From NCBI GenBank assembly GCA_964036045.1, contig OZ038378.1, forward strand, positions 179,211,754-179,275,753: a DNA stretch of 64,000 nucleotides. The letters are read 5' to 3'. Positions 60,945 to 64,000 of this stretch are shown here, in pieces. Under the pieces are notes generated by a model. It did no database searches. It was not told where the DNA came from and worked only from the letters and a program-made list of their open reading frames with translations. The position numbers and the translations under genes were made by a program. Positions within the stretch are counted from its first letter, which is position 1, and each line of letters starts with the position of its first letter. This stretch comes from Eutreptiella sp. 'Long Island Sound 2002'. Lineage: Eukaryota; Euglenozoa; Euglenophyceae; Eutreptiales; Eutreptiaceae.

Positions 60945-63900
60945 GTCGGCTCATGCAAGCCGCTCCCATCACAGGCGCCCGACTCACCAAAAGGTTCAGG
61001 AAAATGGGCATCCATACGGCCACCGGCCTTGACGGCTGGTGCGTCGCCGACTTGCTATCGCTGCCCATGCAGCTGATGGATATGCTAGCAGAACTGCTGC
61101 ACGTCGTCGAGCACACAGGACAGTGGCCTCAGGCCTTGGCCAAAGGGTATATTTCGCTCATTCCTAAGGGCGAGGGCATGCTACCCATGCAACAACGCCC
61201 GCTCTCCGTGTTATCCCAAATTTACCGAGTCTGGGCAGGGATTAGACTAGAGGAATGCATGCTGTGGCAAGAGGGGTGGATTCACCCACATGCCTTTGGT
61301 TTCAGAAAACGAAGAGGGGCCACAGATGCGGCGGCGCTCATCGCCCTGCTCGTGGAGCTCCACAAAATTATCAAATCTGTCTTGCACGGTTTCGGACTTG
61401 ACTATGTCAAGTGTTTTGACTTGATACCGCAGTCCATTGTACTGCACATTGCCCTGGAACAGGGCATGGATCCAGGAACCCACCGAGCCCTTAAGGGCAT
61501 GTATACATCCTTAGTAAGATGTTTCAAAATCATGGGCTGCTGCGCCAGTTTCTTTGCGGCCACAAATGGCATATTGCAGGGATGTCCACTTTCAGTCATA
61601 CTGATCAATTTGATGACTAGTATCTGGAAACGGGTGCTGGATGCCCAAAAACAGCACCTGTCGGTGTCAGCGCGCGCGCTCCCCCCTGGGGATCAGCCAG
61701 TTCAGGTCCTGCACTTTATACTCACAGCGCTGGGCTATGCTGACGACACCTATGGGCTGGCAGCGGGAGGCACACCCCTGACCCCCCTTTTGCAATGCAC
61801 GGAGGAATGGCTACAAGACACCGGCCAGGGTGTCAATGCCAAAAAGTCCGTGGGGTTCTCCTCATCCTCATCAGAGCCAGTGAAGGCAGAACTGCTGGGT
61901 GTGCCTTTCCTGGTGGAAACAGAGTTTAGGTCGCTGGGTGCAGGCATTCGCACAACCGATGCCACGTGCTCAGGCCCGCTAATCCTGAAGCGCATATCTC
62001 GTGCCTGCGGCCTCCTTGACCGTGTGCATGGAGCCCAGGGCAATTATGAACGCCGCTGCGAGATCATATCAACTATGATCACAGCCACAGGCCTACATGC
62101 ATCGGAGATCGTCCCACTCCGTATGCGGGATCTCGCTACCTTCGAAACCCGCGTCATTAGAACTATCTGGGGCCCTACACGCCCAGGGAGGGCAAAAGAA
62201 ATTTTCTTTTCCTTGCTATGCAAAGGCCACCGGATTTCCCCAACCATGGTGGTCAAGTACTCACGCCTGCTTTGGCTGTCGCATCTTTGCCGGAACAGGG
62301 GCCCAAACCAGATCACTGCCCAGGCCATCTGGGAAACAGGACTATACACCAAAAACAGCGGCCCCTTCGGGCGCGCGGTGCAAACAGCACAGGAATGCGG
62401 CTGGGCGCCTATGCAGGGTTGGTGGGGCTGGAAAGTCCCAGGGCAGCGTGAACCCCTTATGTTAAATGGGGACAAACAGACTGTAAAACACGAAGTCCGC
62501 GAACAGCTTAGGAAGCAATTGTTAGACTCGCTAGTCCAACGGCGACCTCGCCTGTTTGCGGGTCTGCACTATGCCACAAACAGGCAACTTATACAGCCGA
62601 GCATTGCCAGCTTTGGGTCCGAACTGGAGCGGACCATATTGAGAGGGGTTCTTTCTGGAGCGACCTGGACCGCGCCGCGCGCGTATCAACGTGGCCTTCG
62701 CACCTCCTCCGCATGTCCTTTTTGTAATGCGTCCCCAGAAGATGAGGAACATATCCTCTGGCATTGTGTCGCGTGGGACCACGTCCGTGACCCGCTGTTG
62801 GCGCTTGTGCACACGGCCCTTTCCCAGGTGCCGGAGCTTCCACCACCCGGCCAGTGGCCGGCATGCTTACGGCGATGTGGTTTAGCCCCAGAAATTTCCA
62901 CGGAGGCAATAAAATCTGGTGCAGCTTTCACCTTCCTGCGCGCGGTACACTCCATGTATGTGTGCATTATAGCAGCACGCAAAAAGCGAGATGCGCGCAG
63001 CCCTTCCATCTTTGCAGGGTACAGACTGTCTCAACAAGTCAGGCAATACCCCTATCAACAACTGGTTGGGCCACTGCCCCAAACGGTGGCACACGGTGCC
63101 TTGACACTCCGCACCCCCAAGGGGCATGAATGGAAGTGGGAAAAGAGCTTTCTCGCGGACCTACTCGGTTGGCTACGAGCCCTGACATGGCCGGAGGAAC
63201 CGGGGACAGTCACCTTTTTGGAACTGGCAATTGATTTCGAAGAGTTCGCGCAAAGGACCCTCCCCCATGCGCCTCAGGCGAAGTATGCAGGCAATACCCT
63301 GTCCCTCCAAGAACGAGGCAGAGTACTGCGTTTGGCAATGTCCAGCGCTCAGCGACTGGTCACCTCAGGCCAGCTGCACCCAGCCGGCATGGTGACCCGC
63401 TGTGGCTCGCTTGTGCCGCTGGGGGGACCGGCGATCTGCGGTTTAAATAAACGCCTGTATTTTGCACGCCGAGAGGCCATGATTTCACACATCCGCAAAC
63501 TCGTTCAGTATTGCGAAGAGCAGTGGGTGGCCAAGGCGGGAACACACCGCACGCATGCGTTGCGCCCATACACATACCGCCCGCGTAAGACAGCAGCAGA
63601 GATTGAAGCGCATAGACTGCACAGAGCCCTGTGTGGGAACTTGCAGACAGGCCTGGCACCAGCATCTGGTGCACAGCTCACAGCTAAGGGTGGAGCCACA
63701 GGCTCCAACTTTGGAGCAGATTTTTTCCCCATCATCGGCGACGGTCGTTTGCCACAGCGCCCATACACAGGAACACGCAGGCACGCACCGCCAGCAGCAC
63801 AGGCAAACGTAGCCAGGGCGCCAGCAAATGCCACTGTATGTGACACACACTCTCAACCAGCGTGCATCACGTGCAGGAGGCTGCGCAAAACAGCCCAAGA

Positions 63901-64000
63901 ATGCTGCTCTTTGGGGCATCACGAAGCGGGGCACGTCCCTCGCCGCCCGCAACTACAGCTCTGTGAGGCCCACAGACTGCCGCCGTGCCCCATTTGCGCA
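60945..64000 (+). CDS. Non-LTR retrotransposon reverse transcriptase, open to the window edge
   Basis: One frame (61070 is a codon start) is open for about 1018 codons and leaves the window without a stop. The first ATG in it is 60953. Reverse-transcriptase landmarks are in order: TGLDGW (61022), ISLIPKGEG, AFGFRKRRGA, motif A LDYVKCFD (catalytic D at 61400), motif B GILQGCPLS (61571), motif C YADD (61736-61747) and the VNAKKS strand. A LINE-type C-terminal zinc finger follows, C-x2-C with H and H-C ligands (62714, 62723, 62750, 62762, 62765). A late Cys/His-rich tail begins near 63865 (ACITCRRL). All catalytic residues are present and there is no frameshift, so the copy looks young. No endonuclease domain is seen, because sequence left of 60945 is APC2. 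The element is therefore 5' truncated or of another architecture. Confidence 0.88.

Overview
The window is nuclear DNA from a eukaryote with a large, intron-rich and repeat-rich genome. Almost every intron that can be placed is GT-AG, and intron lengths run from about 0.1 to 4.6 kb. One gene encodes a family A DNA polymerase of the plant and protist organellar type (POP), whose first exon looks like an organelle-targeting peptide. This points to an alga or a related protist. The sequence alone does not fix the lineage: a large-genome green flagellate or an alveolate would both fit, and that is inference.

Layout, left to right. At 51-3403 lies a three-exon ZNF862-like (hAT-superfamily) transposase-derived gene with a C-terminal SAM domain. 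Next come a 0.5 kb terminal-inverted-repeat element (5344-5853) and a 324-bp minisatellite (6127-7436). The POP gene spans 8418-23148 in eight exons; its introns hold a 46-bp minisatellite, CA-rich tracts and two decayed coding fragments. The stretch 23.1-28.5 kb is mostly anonymous. From 28.49 to 41.65 kb there is an AT-rich inverted-repeat block followed by about 150 copies of an 85-bp hairpin-rich satellite. At 42.96-46.87 kb there is a decayed reverse-transcriptase remnant and a probable divergent gene pair of unknown function. At 49.3-50.5 kb sit a second copy of the inverted-repeat element and two clusters of nested palindromes.

From 51715 the gene for anaphase-promoting complex subunit 2 (APC2) runs rightward. 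Six exons give about 490 residues. Homology stops abruptly at 60944, where a non-LTR retrotransposon reverse transcriptase begins and stays open to the window edge at 64000. The C-terminal cullin part of APC2 is not seen. Either the exon ends there at a weak splice donor or the retrotransposon has broken the gene.

The genes do not form a pathway. POP copies and repairs organellar DNA, APC2 belongs to the cell-cycle ubiquitin ligase, and the rest is mobile-element or unassigned. The main non-genic signals are the 85-bp satellite with higher-order structure, its inverted relative at 58 kb beside a comparable AT-rich foldback block, and two end-to-end copies of a TA-flanked inverted-repeat element carrying an exon-like segment.
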